From: Mesodorylaimus sp. YZB2_4
Taxonomy: Eukaryota; Nematoda; Enoplea; Dorylaimida; Dorylaimidae
Length of the DNA: 64,000 nt
Direction: 5' to 3'
NCBI GenBank assembly: GCA_030248295.1
Contig: JASANH010000055.1
Location: forward strand, 1 to 64,000
In this document: piece after piece, positions 12,330 to 23,800 of the stretch
Numbering within the stretch: the stretch's first letter is position 1
How the letters are laid out: each line of letters starts with the position of its first letter
The notes under the pieces: generated by a model
The model's database searches: none
What the model saw: the letters and a program-made list of their open reading frames with translations, nothing else
What the model was told of the DNA's origin: nothing
Program-made: the position numbers and the translations under genes

Positions 12330-12655
12330 CTTTAAGAGTGTGAAAACCCCTGCCTATCAAGAGCCATATTAGCCGCCTGTTTAGCCCAGCCACTCTGGAA
12401 CTTATGCGCAGTAGGCTACACTGACAGAACATAACGTGGCAACCTTCCTTGTACGAAATTTGCGTCAGCTCAGGAGGGAGTAGACGACAAATTTATTCTC
12501 TCTATTCTGAATTCCTAACCCAAATGTGGGTGCGAAAAAGTACCATTATTTCTAGAAAAAATCTGTTACCAGACAACGAAAAGGTTAGCCCAGCCACGCT
12601 ACTCTAAACAAATGCAAGGCAAACGAAATTGACTGGGCTCCCTCGGCGGCGTTTT
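12330..12655 (-). repeat. Dispersed repeat R1, copy 2 (inverted)
   Basis: Reverse-complement counterpart of 3655-3962. Its inner end overlaps the left arm of the inverted-repeat element at 12543-13178. Confidence 0.8.
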
Positions 12656-13178
12656 GAGAAAAATTGTGATCAAACAGAATTGCTGCACTGTCACTAATAG
12701 AAAGTGCAACAGGGCGTTTGCAAGACATACAATACTCGTGCTGTCACGACAAATGCAACCTTACTGCAGCAAGTCCTCACTGTTTCCCAAGTAAGCCCTG
12801 GTAACAAAAGGCAATCGTATTCCAAAACTTCAAGCTTTCAAACTTACTCCGAAAAAGGAATAAGTATGTATGCATGTGGGCCTTCGGTGAGTAACAAATA
12901 ACATAAAACACTGCAGGGAATTGCCCCCCCCCCCCCCGACTTCACGATGCACGGAGTACATCACAGAGGCCTGCGTTGTGTGACTGTGGGAGTACGATTG
13001 TGAGCCTCGCCCTGAAGGCAACATAAACGTAGATATATCACGTCCACAGAAGTATCACCCATTCAAGCGTGTGCCGCCGAGGGAGTCCAGCCAACCTCGT
13101 TTGCCTTGCATCTGGTCAGAGTAGGGTGGCTGGGCTAAACTTTTCTTGTCTGATAACAGATTTTTTTAGAAATAAATG
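12543..13178. mobile_element. Foldback/MITE-like element R2 with about 100-bp inverted arms
   Basis: The arm at 12543-12650 and the arm at 13073-13178 are reverse complements with scattered mismatches; both contain TTAGCCCAGCCAC in opposite orientation and a CCTCGGCGGC inner block. No transposase is encoded. The right half (from about 12720) recurs at 17118-18062. A C-tract at about 12925-12938 interrupts it. Confidence 0.75.
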
Positions 13179-13369
13179 TGTGTAAAATGGCGTGCCCTAC
13201 CTCAGCCACTTTATTCAGGCAGTAAAGAGATGGAAACACAAGGGCCGATGGTCGTTAGTCATATAGCAGAAGGTTGTATGCTTAAAGCTATCAGCATGCT
13301 GGCTGCACAAAAGCTGAATTTCCTGTTCGTGTCACTGGGTAGGTGCTACACTAGTGTTAGAAATGACCT

Positions 13370-13525
13370 CAAGGTCAAGTTCAGAATTCTGTCAAAACCC
13401 TGATTGACCAACCCTTGGTCAAGGTCAGAAAATTTCTTGGGGTCTGGTCAAGGTCAGGGTCAGGTCAGAAAATTTTTTGAAGGGTCGGTCAAGGGCAGGG
13501 TCAGGTCAGAAATTCTTGCACCCGG
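13370..13525 (+). repeat. GGTCA-rich minisatellite
   Basis: Three degenerate units of about 40 bases built on AAGGTCAGGGTCAGGTCAG followed by AAAATTTCTTG. The AGGTCA hexamer recurs many times. It resembles nuclear-receptor half-sites, but the array form points to a satellite or transposon subterminal repeat. Confidence 0.8.
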
Positions 13526-13842
13526 TCAGAGTATTCTGACAGCGAAAAAAAGTAAATTTAATGAAATGGTTGTGAAAAACATTCCAAGCTCCCGCCTTCC
13601 TGCGTGGGGATCTGGGGACAGTGTCACAGCTCTAGATCCCAAGGCATGTCCTAAATTCTAGGACAGTCATTTCACAATCAGCTTGGTGTCCCACTGTGAT
13701 GACGTTGATTTGGCTGCAGGCTAGCCTAGGCGTTTACTAGGTGCTTCTGTTGGCCGCGCCTGAAGAACCTCACCACATATACTCGATGCTCACCAAAACT
13801 CTGGTCTTGTCGGTACCGAATAAATCGGTTTCGACCACGTAA

Positions 13843-15810
13843 CTAGTTCACGGGACATCTTTTACTGTCGGCAAATACGAAAGAAAAGAACAGACCACCG
13901 CTCAGTGGAGATCCCTGCTCCTTCGGCCCAAAACGTATTCTGTAGGGCGAGAATTTCAAAGATGCCTGGATAGATGACCTATATGCGAAAAAAACGAAGT
14001 GAAGTGCCGTGTCGCAGGTCGTGTCAAACTGCTTCGCGTACATACCCAACATGGTACCTGGTACTTTGTTATCTCGTTCCGTTAGCCATTGCTAGCGGGA
14101 TGGTAGGCGGTGGTATTCTTTTTGTCTGTGTTACACAGCCGGCATATCTCTCTCATCATACCGGATAGAAATTCGGCTCCCCGATCCGACAGTAGTTCTT
14201 TACAGCTGCCATATCGACATATGATGTCTTTGATGAAGGCTTGAGCTACTGTTTCGGCTTTGTGGTCAGGTAAAGGGACGGCCTCGACCCAACGCGTAAA
14301 ATAGTCCGTGAAAACAATGGCGTACTGATTTCCCGAAGGAGTTTGCGGCAGTGTTCCTAGGATGTCAATCCCTACCCGCTCCCAAGGCGTAGTAGTGACT
14401 GGCATGGGTTGTAAAGGTGACACTTGTCTTTGAGCGGGATCCTTGAACCTAGCACACCATGAACAATGTTTGATGTATCCCTCGACGTCCTGGAAATACC
14501 CGTCCCAATAGTAGCGTTGAGATATTTTAACAAATGTCTTGCCTACCCCGAAATGGGCGGCAAACATGTCGCCGTGACACTGATGCAAAATGTCCCCCTC
14601 GATACCATGAGGGATGACCGTTTGAAACACGGGATCAGTATTTTTGCTCCAACGCATTAGATGGACTAGGATTCCATCCTTCATAATATATCTCGGTCTT
14701 TCTACGATGAACTTTTTGGATAGTGCTTCGCTGGAGGGTAGGACTCCGTTTTCCAAAAAGTCAATGCGAGCTCGCAAGCTTGGGTCATTGCGTTGCTGTG
14801 ATGCTAGCTCTGCTAACTTAGTGTGCTCCTCCCAGGCGTCCAAATCTGATTCTTAGACTACACGTTTCAATGTCGGCTAATTTGACCTGGTTCAAACTAG
14901 CACGCGACAGGGCGTCCACATTTGAGTGTTTCTCACCAGGGCGATACCTGATCTCGAAATGGAGACCTGAGAGATGGGCTATCCACCTTGCAAAGCGCCT
15001 GTCATGGGACTTACTTTGAAAATGTAGACTAATGGCAAGTGATCGGTGATGATGGTAAATTTTTGCCCATAGACGTAGGGCTTGAATAGCTTCACTGCCC
15101 AGTACACGGCTAACCCTTATAGTTCAGTCATTGGGTATTTAGCTTCGCTCGACAACGACGTTCGACTGGCATAAGCTACAGGGTGTTCATGGCCGTCATC
15201 CCCCACCTGGGTTAGGATGCCTCCCAGTCCTTCCCGACTAGCGCCCGTGTATATTGTGAATGGCTTATGGAAATCCGGATATGCCAAGATGGGTGCGGAT
15301 GTCATCCTCTTCTTCAGCTCACCATAGGCCCGGTTCGCGTCTGCGTTCCACTCGAACTTCACATTCTCCTTGGTCAATGCAAATACAGGACGTGCGATCT
15401 TTGAAAAGTCTTTTATGAAAGGTCTATAAAACGTACACATGCCCAAAAATCGTCTGACTGCCCTCCGATCCTTTGGTATTGGCATTTCTACCACGGCCTT
15501 GACCTTATTCCGATTTACTTTGAGGCCACTAGGGGTGACAATGTGACCCAAGAAAGGTATCTCCTCTCTAAGAACCGGCATTTAGACAACTTCACTCTCA
15601 GGTTCACCTTGTGTATGTAGCTGTTCGAGCACTGCCTGCAATTGGGACTGATGCTCCTCACATGTCGATGCAAAGATGCAAATGTCGTCGAGGTATACGA
15701 GGCACTGGGTCCAATTCAGTTCCGCCAGAACTGACTTCAATATGGCGCATAAAATGGCCGGGGCGTTCCTTAGCCCAAACGGTATGGATGGGCAGATGTT
15801 CCTCCTGCGG
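13843..15810 (-). mobile_element. Gypsy-type LTR retrotransposon pol, truncated
   Basis: Minus-strand order is reverse transcriptase, RNase H region, integrase. The end of RT is at about 15590-15800 with LVYLDDI, the YxDD catalytic motif, followed by an in-frame stop before the next block. PFLGHIVTPSGL and RRFLGMCTFYRPFIKDFS follow at 15400-15560, then the RNase H-like region (PFTIYTGASREGLGG; the expected catalytic aspartate after YT is glycine). The integrase at 14082-14843 has its zinc-binding HH-CC signature (HQCHGDM, HCSWCARF) and core residues in GIDILGTLP, DYFTRWVEAVP and LLSDRGAEF. A further C-terminal piece (FAYRSSIQASLKFSPYRI) lies at 13900-14052. Stops and frame changes show it is dead. 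No LTRs were identified. Confidence 0.92.
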
Positions 15811-16012
15811 GTTCCAGGGCTACGCCGTCTCTGAGTGTGCTAACGCAGCTCGGGCTCGACATGCTTTCCACAACAATCAGGCTTCGTCACCATGCGACCA
15901 TTGTGGAAAACCAAACCACAATCGAGCTAGTTGCCTTGGTACCGACAAGCACGAGGCCGGTTGGGTGATCAAGAACCCACCCCGATATCGCACGTACGCA
16001 ATACAAATCTAA
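15795..16012 (+). pseudogene. Gag-like CCHC zinc-knuckle fragment
   Basis: In the plus frame covering 15795-16012 there is CDHCGKPNHNRASC, a CX2CX4HX4C knuckle of the retroelement nucleocapsid type. A cysteine-bearing CSSCGFQGYAVSEC precedes it. It abuts, in the opposite direction, the Gypsy RT fragment ending near 15795, so two retroelement pieces meet here head to head. The stop is at about 16012. Confidence 0.6.
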
Positions 16013-17100
16013 CAATAAGTTCCCATGAGCGCGTCACCGGCCAGAACGAGCGAGGTAACCCCCTGCGTACTAGTCGGTATAGTGATCTCGGTAACTCCAG
16101 GTCCTGTGTAACTATATCACACCACCCCAAGACACCAAGCTGTCTTAAGTTTAGGACGACCTCGGCCATGTCCTGATGCTGTCACAGCTGTCGGGCTCAG
16201 GGCAATCGCCCTTGATCTACATAGGGCAATTTTGAGCAGACTTTTCAAAGCAATTTTGGGATTCTTCGGGTCTTAGGATTTTGGCACTGCCTTAGCTCTC
16301 TCGACCAGCGAAAACGGCTCTTTGTCAGCTAAACTAAAATTGTACCGTTCTTATATAGCCATTGAAGCCAAAAAGAGATAACAGAATCGCACCATCATCA
16401 TTTTATTCTTTAACCAAGCAAATAAATGCCCTTGACAGGGGAGGGACACACACAAAAAAATTTAAACTTATATGCGTGATGAAATTACTATAAAGCATAA
16501 TCCCATGGTATGAAATCCCGTGAAACAGTCGCGAAAACGGATAAGATACCTCTATTGCACGCCCTAAATTGGTGTCTCAGCGTTGTCTCAAGTGGCTGTC
16601 CTGAACAGTGCCCTGAATTTGTACCTGTCCTGAAATTGGGCTGGCACTGGTGAAACTGGCCCCTGCTGATTGTGCGTCTTGTGGTATTGCAGTTATCTCA
16701 CTCGTACAGTCCCCTACCAGCCTAGCTGCATAGACTAGTGTGTGCGAGCCTAGTGCTTGCTAGCTTATGCCATCCATCCGTAGTATAGCCGCCACTCTCC
16801 CTCCCCATTTGTGATTAAGTCATATCCAAGCTGCTTCATTGGCGCAAGATATTCTGGCTGTACCAGTCACTTCCAGCCTGGTAAGGCTCATTTTCTTGCG
16901 AGCCAGCATTGCGATCGGTGGGAAAAGATATCGATCATACAGAGACAGTTAGGGCAGGAATTGATGTTATAACGAATTAGATCTATCTTTGATTTTCAAT
17001 GGGTGTCAGCTTCTCTAGTTTTCCCAAAGTTATCAAAAACAGCTTTGCATATCTTTTTGAGCTTGATAATTGAGTTTCTTGGGCTGCACGTGAATTCACA
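16013..17100. other. No gene recognised
   Basis: No coding motif, tRNA or clear repeat is seen. Part of it may be remains of the retroelement to its left. Confidence 0.4.
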
Positions 17101-17104
17101 TTAT

Positions 17105-18062
17105 GCTACTCATTCAACTCATGCTGTCACGACAGATGCAACATTACTGCAACAATTCCTCACTGCTTTTCAAGTAAGTTCGAGGTAACAGAAGGCAATC
17201 GCATTCCAAAACTACAAACTTCCAAACTTACTACAAAATACGAATAAGTATATTCATGAGGGTATTGACCTTTGGTGAAAAACAGAGAACATAAAATCCC
17301 GCAGGGAGTTGATCCCATGATTCCACGACGCACCGAGTACATCACGGAAGCATGCATTATGGGTGAGTGTGGGAGTACGAGTGAGAGCATCGCCCTGAAC
17401 GTAACATAAACGTAGATACCGTATTTCCTCGAAATTCTCCCCGCCCCCCTGCCCTCCCCTCGAAATCCTCCCCCTCTGATTATTCTTCCCCGTCTAGACC
17501 CCGATTGAACTTTATTCTCTCCCCTCTGGGAATCCTCCCCCGGGGACGAATTTGAATTACCGCACAGAATCATCAGGTGTGGAAAATGTGAAGGACGTGA
17601 GTGTTAGCAAGATAAAAATGTTTTTCTTGAAAAGTCAGATGATGAAGATGAGGTTAAAGACGAAGATATCGTGCATATTGATTGAATTCGGCTAGGAGTA
17701 GCATGAATTCGGGAAGAGAACTAGTGAAATAAAGCGAAGTTAGCAGTGCTTATTAGGAAGCTTTAGACTGTCTATCTTCCTATAATGGTATCTGAAAAAT
17801 GTTTGAATTTTTTTCCCCCTCGAAAAACCTTCCCCCCCTCCCCTCTGGTTATTCTCCCCTCTTTGGGACCCATTTGAAAAAATTTCTCGCCTGATGAAAA
17901 TTTCAAGGAAACACGGTATATCACGTCTGGATAAGTATAACCCACTCAAGCATGTGCCGCCGAGGAGCCCGGCCAACTTCGCTTCACCTTGCATTTGGTT
18001 AGGTTAGGTGGCTGGGCTTACCTTTCCGTTGTCGGATAACAGATTTTTCTAGAAATAATAGC
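17105..18062 (+). repeat. Repeat R2, second copy, interrupted by a nested MITE
   Basis: 17118-17418 and 17917-18062 together match 12722-13178: GCTGTCACGAC, CATAAACGTAGATA, GTGCCGCCGAGG and GTGGCTGGGCTTACC occur in the same order. The middle 498 bases are absent from the other copy. Confidence 0.85.
17419..17916. mobile_element. MITE with TA target duplication
   Basis: Terminal inverted repeats begin CCGTATTTCCTCGAAATT on the left and CCGTGTTTCCTTGAAATT on the reverse-complemented right. TA dinucleotides flank both ends. The uninterrupted sequence at 13030-13040 (GTAGATATATCACG) supplies the empty site. A TA target fits Tc1/mariner-type transposition. The inside is pyrimidine-rich and has no transposase. 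Confidence 0.9.
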
Positions 18063-18091
18063 TCGTGATCAAATACGAAAGATCGAAAAAA

Positions 18092-18935
18092 AGGTAAAAC
18101 CACAGCTGGCAGTTTTGGGAGTTTTTTGTGATTTTCACCATGAACATGTGAAGACAAAGTATATAACATACCTAGGGTACTGTATATTTTCTGGAAGCGA
18201 GCACCACTATCTCCTCATGTCTGCACCAAATGCTATCGATTTCCGCTTCTCCTTTCGCGAGTTGGGCAGGAAAAATTAGTCGGGTTCTCATACTGTAGTC
18301 CCAGCCAGGTACCCATCATAATACGAGTCAAGCCCAAACAAAAAATTTTTGAAAATTCTTTAGTATCACTTAATTTTTTGCCAAGTTGCACGAATAAAGG
18401 AAATTTCGTTGCTCTATGACTTCAGATTGAAATATCGTTGTTGCTGTGGCACATAGTAAAGTTACTGCATGGAGGACCGTACCACGTCCCATGGATTATG
18501 GCCCGAATAATTGGCATCTCACGTAAGTTATCTGAAGCAAAAATGAAAAAACCACGGATTCATCAGCACGTCGTTCTGACAAGTTGGAGCCAAGTTGGTG
18601 CCAACAATTTTGAAAGCTGTAGAATATAATCGATACACTTAAATCGATTGGCAGCAAATTATTGTGGCTGATGCTAATAATTTGCAAAATTTTTCAGGTC
18701 CCAGCGTCCGTGAGATGTTCCCGCCTAAGGTCAAAATTCAGAATTTTCTGCACATCCTTGTTCGAATAACTCGATATGGAAAAACGAAACCCCCTTTGAA
18801 AATTACACTATGTGTGCCCCTCGGTGCTCGCTTCCAGAAAATATACAGTGCCTTAGGTATGTTATATACTTTGTCTTCACATGTTCAGGGTGAAAATCAC
18901 AAAAAACTCCAAAAATTGCCATCTATGGTTTTACC
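18092..18935. mobile_element. Inverted-repeat (foldback/MITE) element
   Basis: The arm at 18092-18205 is the reverse complement of 18823-18935 with few mismatches. The outer ends read AGGTAAAACCA and the inner ends GGAAGCGAGCACC. The 617-base middle holds no transposase frame. The outermost target duplication could not be fixed. Confidence 0.85.
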
Positions 18936-18984
18936 TATTAATCGATTTAAGACGACATAAAGAGGGCGGTGGGGAATGAACCAG

Positions 18985-19110
18985 ACACACAGCAGCGCAG
19001 GAGCACCTGCACTCGAGGGCATTCTGGACCAGATAACGGTTTCCTCAAATGATGGCGTGGGCTCTAAACTTTTAAGTGTTCAGATCGATATAACGCAAAG
19101 ACAATCTTTC
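18985..19110 (-). repeat. SINE1 fragment
   Basis: Diverged minus-strand copy of the SINE1 tail region (GTCCAGAATGCCCTCGAGTG and the adjoining GGTGCTCCTG), matching the CCAGGATGACCTCGCGTGGA segment of the better copies at 45861 and 56742. Confidence 0.5.
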
Positions 19111-19539
19111 TTTGGGGCCCCGCGGGCCCCAAGCATGCTAAATAAGGAAGGCGTCGAAACGCTTTCTTCATTTTGCACTGACCAGCTCTTAGCTGTCAGT
19201 GTGCTGCAGTTCACTTACTATTCATGATAAGGGGCTTCAAACCACTTACCACTACTTCATTCTAATTATGCCCCCCCCCCCCCAGTTTTTGATCTGGATT
19301 TCATTCTAGAACCAGTCACTATGAGACTTTCCTGCAACCGCATGGTGATGGATTGTAGAGCTATTGTTCAGCTTCCATTGAGTGAACGAATCCAAATAAC
19401 ATGCAATGTCACGCACGTCTGAAAATGCAACTCTCAGTCTTGCGTCAACGAGTCGCTAGAATATTTTTCTGTTTGCGATTTAAGCAATACCATTCAAAAC
19501 ATAAGTGCTTCCATTAAATTATGGAGAGAAAAGTGTGAC

Positions 19540-19749
19540 ATGACGGCTGGGTGCGAAGCATTCCAGGCCACACAATTCCGATCACCGAGCAGACCATCAA
19601 ACAGCTACCTGATTCACTGGTGGGGCTTTGTTCTTCGAGGAATTCACGAAATGTACATACCCAATAAAACACCAAAATTTGCATTCCTTTTTCATAATAC
19701 CCCGCTAATGGATTACTGCAGCGATATAAGCAGACTCGTTGATAGTTAG
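19540..19749 (+). CDS. Possible terminal exon, unassigned
   Basis: An open plus frame with CDMTAGCEAFQ near the start and a stop after SRLVDS. The cysteine spacing is loosely like a PAN/apple module, but no splice partner was found. It may be a chance frame. Confidence 0.2.
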   Translation: MTAGCEAFQATQFRSPSRPSNSYLIHWWGFVLRGIHEMYIPNKTPKFAFLFHNTPLMDYCSDISRLVDS

Positions 19750-20090
19750 CAGTGCTTTGAAAATTCAAGGATGGTGTCCTGTAGTGATCTTGTGTACGCC
19801 CCCGCCTGCCCAGTCGAAGGTTCAGGTACATGACGAAGTGAGGACATGTAAGTCATGTCTTATACTGAAATTCCACCTCCTCGGACGGCAAAGTATCTAC
19901 TGTGGGATACAGTGCTGTCCCTGCCAGTCGTTCACCTCAGGTAGTAAACACTATTTCCAAAAATGAAGGAGGACAAGCTTCAGAAAATTTTTTCTGCCCA
20001 TCCTCAGTAGATAGGGCATCAAGTCTGATCTGGAAAGCCTGATCTCCAGAAAAACATATTTAGAACCTGACATGTTGACTCCAAACTTAC

Positions 20091-20177
20091 AATGAAGTCC
20101 CTACTTTCAGTGGCTTCTTTGATGACGTGCGCGGGCAGCCCCATGGCTTTACCATAGGCGCATGTACCAGGCATCAC
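20091..20177 (-). CDS. Possible MutS-like internal exon
   Basis: An 87-base exon bounded by TTTCAG and GTAAGT, phase 0 at both ends, reading VMPGTCAYGKAMGLPAHVI then KEATESRDFI. The order PG-C, a YG, a GLP and VIxxA resembles the block after the ATPase domain in MutS homologues, with about four residues missing. It is short, and no neighbouring exons could be joined, so the family call is weak. It may belong to a minus-strand gene that also owns the frame at 20362-20583. Confidence 0.35.
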
Positions 20178-20361
20178 CTGAAAGAGCGATAAAATCTGTT
20201 TAACAGAACTCTCAGTGGATTTTCTTTGCGTGGAAGCCCATGCGTTGCTAGCTACACATCGTCTGATACCATATAGTTTCCTTGAAAACTTGGTGCACAA
20301 GCCTTTATGAGACGACTGATGTTTTCAGGAAGCAAATTATGCGATGAGCCCATTTATACGA

Positions 20362-20583
20362 CTATTCCATCCACTTTTGCCCCTGCAACGCTAAGTCACT
20401 CAACTGTGATAGGTAAGACCAAGTGCACGCGTCTGTAGTTTTTTTGCCCGCTAGTAAAATCAATAGATTCACTTCCTCTCCTGTAATCGTGCCTATTGAC
20501 CTGAAACTGCGCGGAATTCTGATTTCCACCTGTTTTTCGTACAGATCCACCTTGGACTGGCTCGGAATAAGAACATAGGACCG
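20362..20583 (-). CDS. Possible 3' exon of an unassigned minus-strand gene
   Basis: An open minus frame after an acceptor-like CGAAAGCAG. It reads SYVLIPSQSKVDLYEKQ, EIRIPRSFRSIGTITGEE and NLLILLAGKK, then stops at 20362. The composition looks protein-like, but no family is recognised. A further frame (NLASDDTVSEVYQALDEK) lies upstream near 20755-20805 and could be the preceding exon. Confidence 0.3.
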   Translation of the reverse strand, partial: RSYVLIPSQSKVDLYEKQVEIRIPRSFRSIGTITGEEVNLLILLAGKKTTDACTWSYLSQLSDLALQGQKWME

Positions 20584-20891
20584 TCTGCTTTCGAGTTTGC
20601 ACGCACTCCTGCATTTCTGTAGGGTTTACAAAAGCTGGCATGAATCGTCCACGCTACAGTAACATGATGACGCTGTGGGGTATCCCAGGCCAAGCCCAAG
20701 TGTTTTTGTGTGATGATATGCATTCCATGCACATCATCACATTTTTTCGTCCAACGCCTGGTAAACCTCAGATACAGTATCATCTGACGCAAGATTCATA
20801 TTACGGTATTTGAGATTCAATTTCTGTCCTGTCGCCAGTTGTTTCCATCTATGGTGTGGGAAGAGGCCGAAACGTCGTGTCTTTGTTACAG

Positions 20892-23800
20892 GTACGGGCG
20901 AATGCCACGGCAAAGTCTACACTGCTTCGCCATGCGTATACCGATCTTGTAAGTCTATATTCTAATTTTATATCACTTTCTTCTCGTGAATTTTTGATCG
21001 TGCTCGTAATCTGTGCTGCATACATAGATGCCGTAAGCGCGGATTTATCGTGTTCAGAATGTGGCAGCACGACGCGTGTTCGTTTGGCCGGGAGCAGAAG
21101 GGCAAGAAGCATTACTTGCCGAATTGAACAGTTCCTTTGCGAATGCGCAGCGAGTGTGTGCATGAAACAAAAATACGTAATTGCGCCATACTGCGATGTC
21201 ATCGGAGTCGCTGATGGAGTAATGGTGAACAACTGGGCTGGTATATGTCAGCAAACATGCAATGGTATGCATTTCGATGATAAGATTTCCAAAGAACCGT
21301 TCATAACTTACTACAATCGCACATTTCATCCTGGCCTGTCAAAATCGCAGTTTCATGACAAATTTAATCCAAGACACCAGGACGAGGCGCAATATTGCAC
21401 ATCATTAAATGGATATCGTCGGATTAGAAGTAAGTGCTGCTGCAGGTGGTTAATAGACGGTGATATTTTCTTACTTGCTGAGTGACTTCTTAAATTGTTA
21501 GCGTATGTGATAATTGTGATAAAAACCAGCAGTGTTCCTTCTCTGGTAGCTAAGCGATATTTTGAAGCAGCGCTAGGAATGCTGGTTATCATGATGTTGG
21601 ATCTCGCAAGGTTGCCCTACCGCGAATTGGATGCGACCAGGCGTGCTCACAATGCATAAAATTTGTAGATGGTCCCATCTACCGCGATCCAATGCCATCG
21701 CCTACATTTGATGGTTGCAGGAGAAAAAACCAGCGTAAGTATAATTTTTGGCTCCACCACTTTCAAGCAATTTTAGGCAACAGCTTGAACAGATAAAATT
21801 TTGGATCGGATCGAAGTCCGTTAAAATCGGAAGAGACTGATTAAATAGGGGTTTTCACTTATAAGCTAAAGATGTTTTCGAGAGACGCGTGCAGCGACTC
21901 GGATTCGTCTACCCGTACGACTGCTTTGTACCAAGTGGCTGGCCTCGCCCTTGGTTCGATCCCCGGTGCTGGAGGTGGGTTTTCGAATCATTAACCTGCC
22001 GCCAGGCCGTGGGTGACTTACCCGGCACCGTCGAGGTGCGCCGAGTCGATAGATGAAAGCCAAATAGGTCGACAGTCTCGGCTGTCCAGCACGACAGGGC
22101 TCCCAACCAACCCACCCTTGTTCGAGGAAGTCGGTGTGGCACAGGATGACCTCGCGTGGAGAAGCTCATAGTGGAGACACGCAGAGGGACGCTGCTCCGT
22201 GTGCAGGTCCGCGCACAGCCTTGCTCAGGTTTGACTGCTGGCCGGCTAGAGGCAAAATGAAATAGAAGCGCCGTGGGGGAGCTGACGATGAGACGGTGCC
22301 AGCCCAGACACTCAAAAAATTTAGAAAAATACGCACATATATAAAAATAACAAAGCTTTGGGCATTTTCATTCACCAAGCTCATCATGACGCTGAGCGGG
22401 AACAATACAGATTTGCACATATCGGGAATCCAAATAATTTCCTTTGTTTTCTCGTCGAAGAAGCAGAAGCAGGGGGTACAATGGGCGCACTACTGTCCTG
22501 TATGGGCAAGGAATCGTTGACGGCGTCGAGAACCTCTTGAACAGGCGCAGTGCCTTCCAAGCGTCCCGACCAAATGCTGAGGATGCCTGCGCTCCAAAGC
22601 TTAGATGTGTCCTGCAAATTGCCAAGACCGTAGACTCACCTGGTATCTTGACCACTTCAAATAGACCTAACCAATGAAGGCTTAATTTTCTAGACATGCC
22701 GGCTTTGAAATGACAGTTCAGCTTTTTTACTCAATCACCTACATGTACTTCAAGGGACAATGAGTGAGACTTCTTGTCGTCTTGCAGCTTCTGGCGTAGT
22801 TGATTCAGTTCAATTCTCTGTCGGATATGAGCATCGATACTAGCCATTCGGAGGCGAAGGTGATCCACGTACTTTGTACCAGGTTCTGGTGCAGATTGTG
22901 GCAATGCCAACAGCGAGCCAAATGCAGTCGGTGGATCACGGCCATGGCTGGCCAACTAGAGGCAAACTGGGTTGAAAGAACTTGAAACTTTAAAAAAAAA
23001 ACCGCAGCAGCCTACCAGTAAAACGAACACTGTTTACTGTCGCCAACACGCCGTTCCAATGGGGGCCTAGCACCACCACGCCGTACCAGGGGACTTAAGC
23101 AGGATCGGAATAGCCGGCTTTAAAGGACATGCGTCGGGGAATTTCTGGTGCCAGAAATTACCTCAGGCAGGGTCGTTTTTAGCCACTTATCACAAATAGC
23201 GTAAGATTCAAACAGTGAACAGAGAGGGTGCGGGCTGGGGTTACTGTAAGCGCTCACCTGACCAATGCCAAAAGTCGGGGAACTGTCTCACTCGGAACGA
23301 TTGCCAGTTTCTTTCATAATAATGCTGTTTTTATTTACTTCCTGTGATTTGTTGTTGAGATTTTTCTGGTTTCAAACTGTATGCACGAATATGGACTGCA
23401 CGTCTTCATGTCTATATGACGAGGAGCTCAGCGCAAAAAGTAGAAGTTTAAACTATTAGAGGAAAAATATAACAGAATATATCAATAATTAACGATGGGG
23501 AATTCATGCTTGTGGAACAAAAAAAGAATTATTTCAGAAGTCAAAAAGAACTGAGCTTGGTAGGCTTCGAACCGACGTGCACAGCGGCTGGATTGCCGAC
23601 ATTGTGCGTCAAGAGTCCTCCTCCTGCGCCACAGAGACCTTACACTTCGGGTAGAAGTCAGAAGACAAGCGGTTTGTGACCGCTTTCAGGCCTTCCCTGT
23701 CTAATCGGAAGGGACTTTCTCAGAGCGGAAACGGTGAATATCTGGAATGCAATCTTTCTTTTGGAGACAGCAAGCACGAATTGACTCAAATGACAGAATT

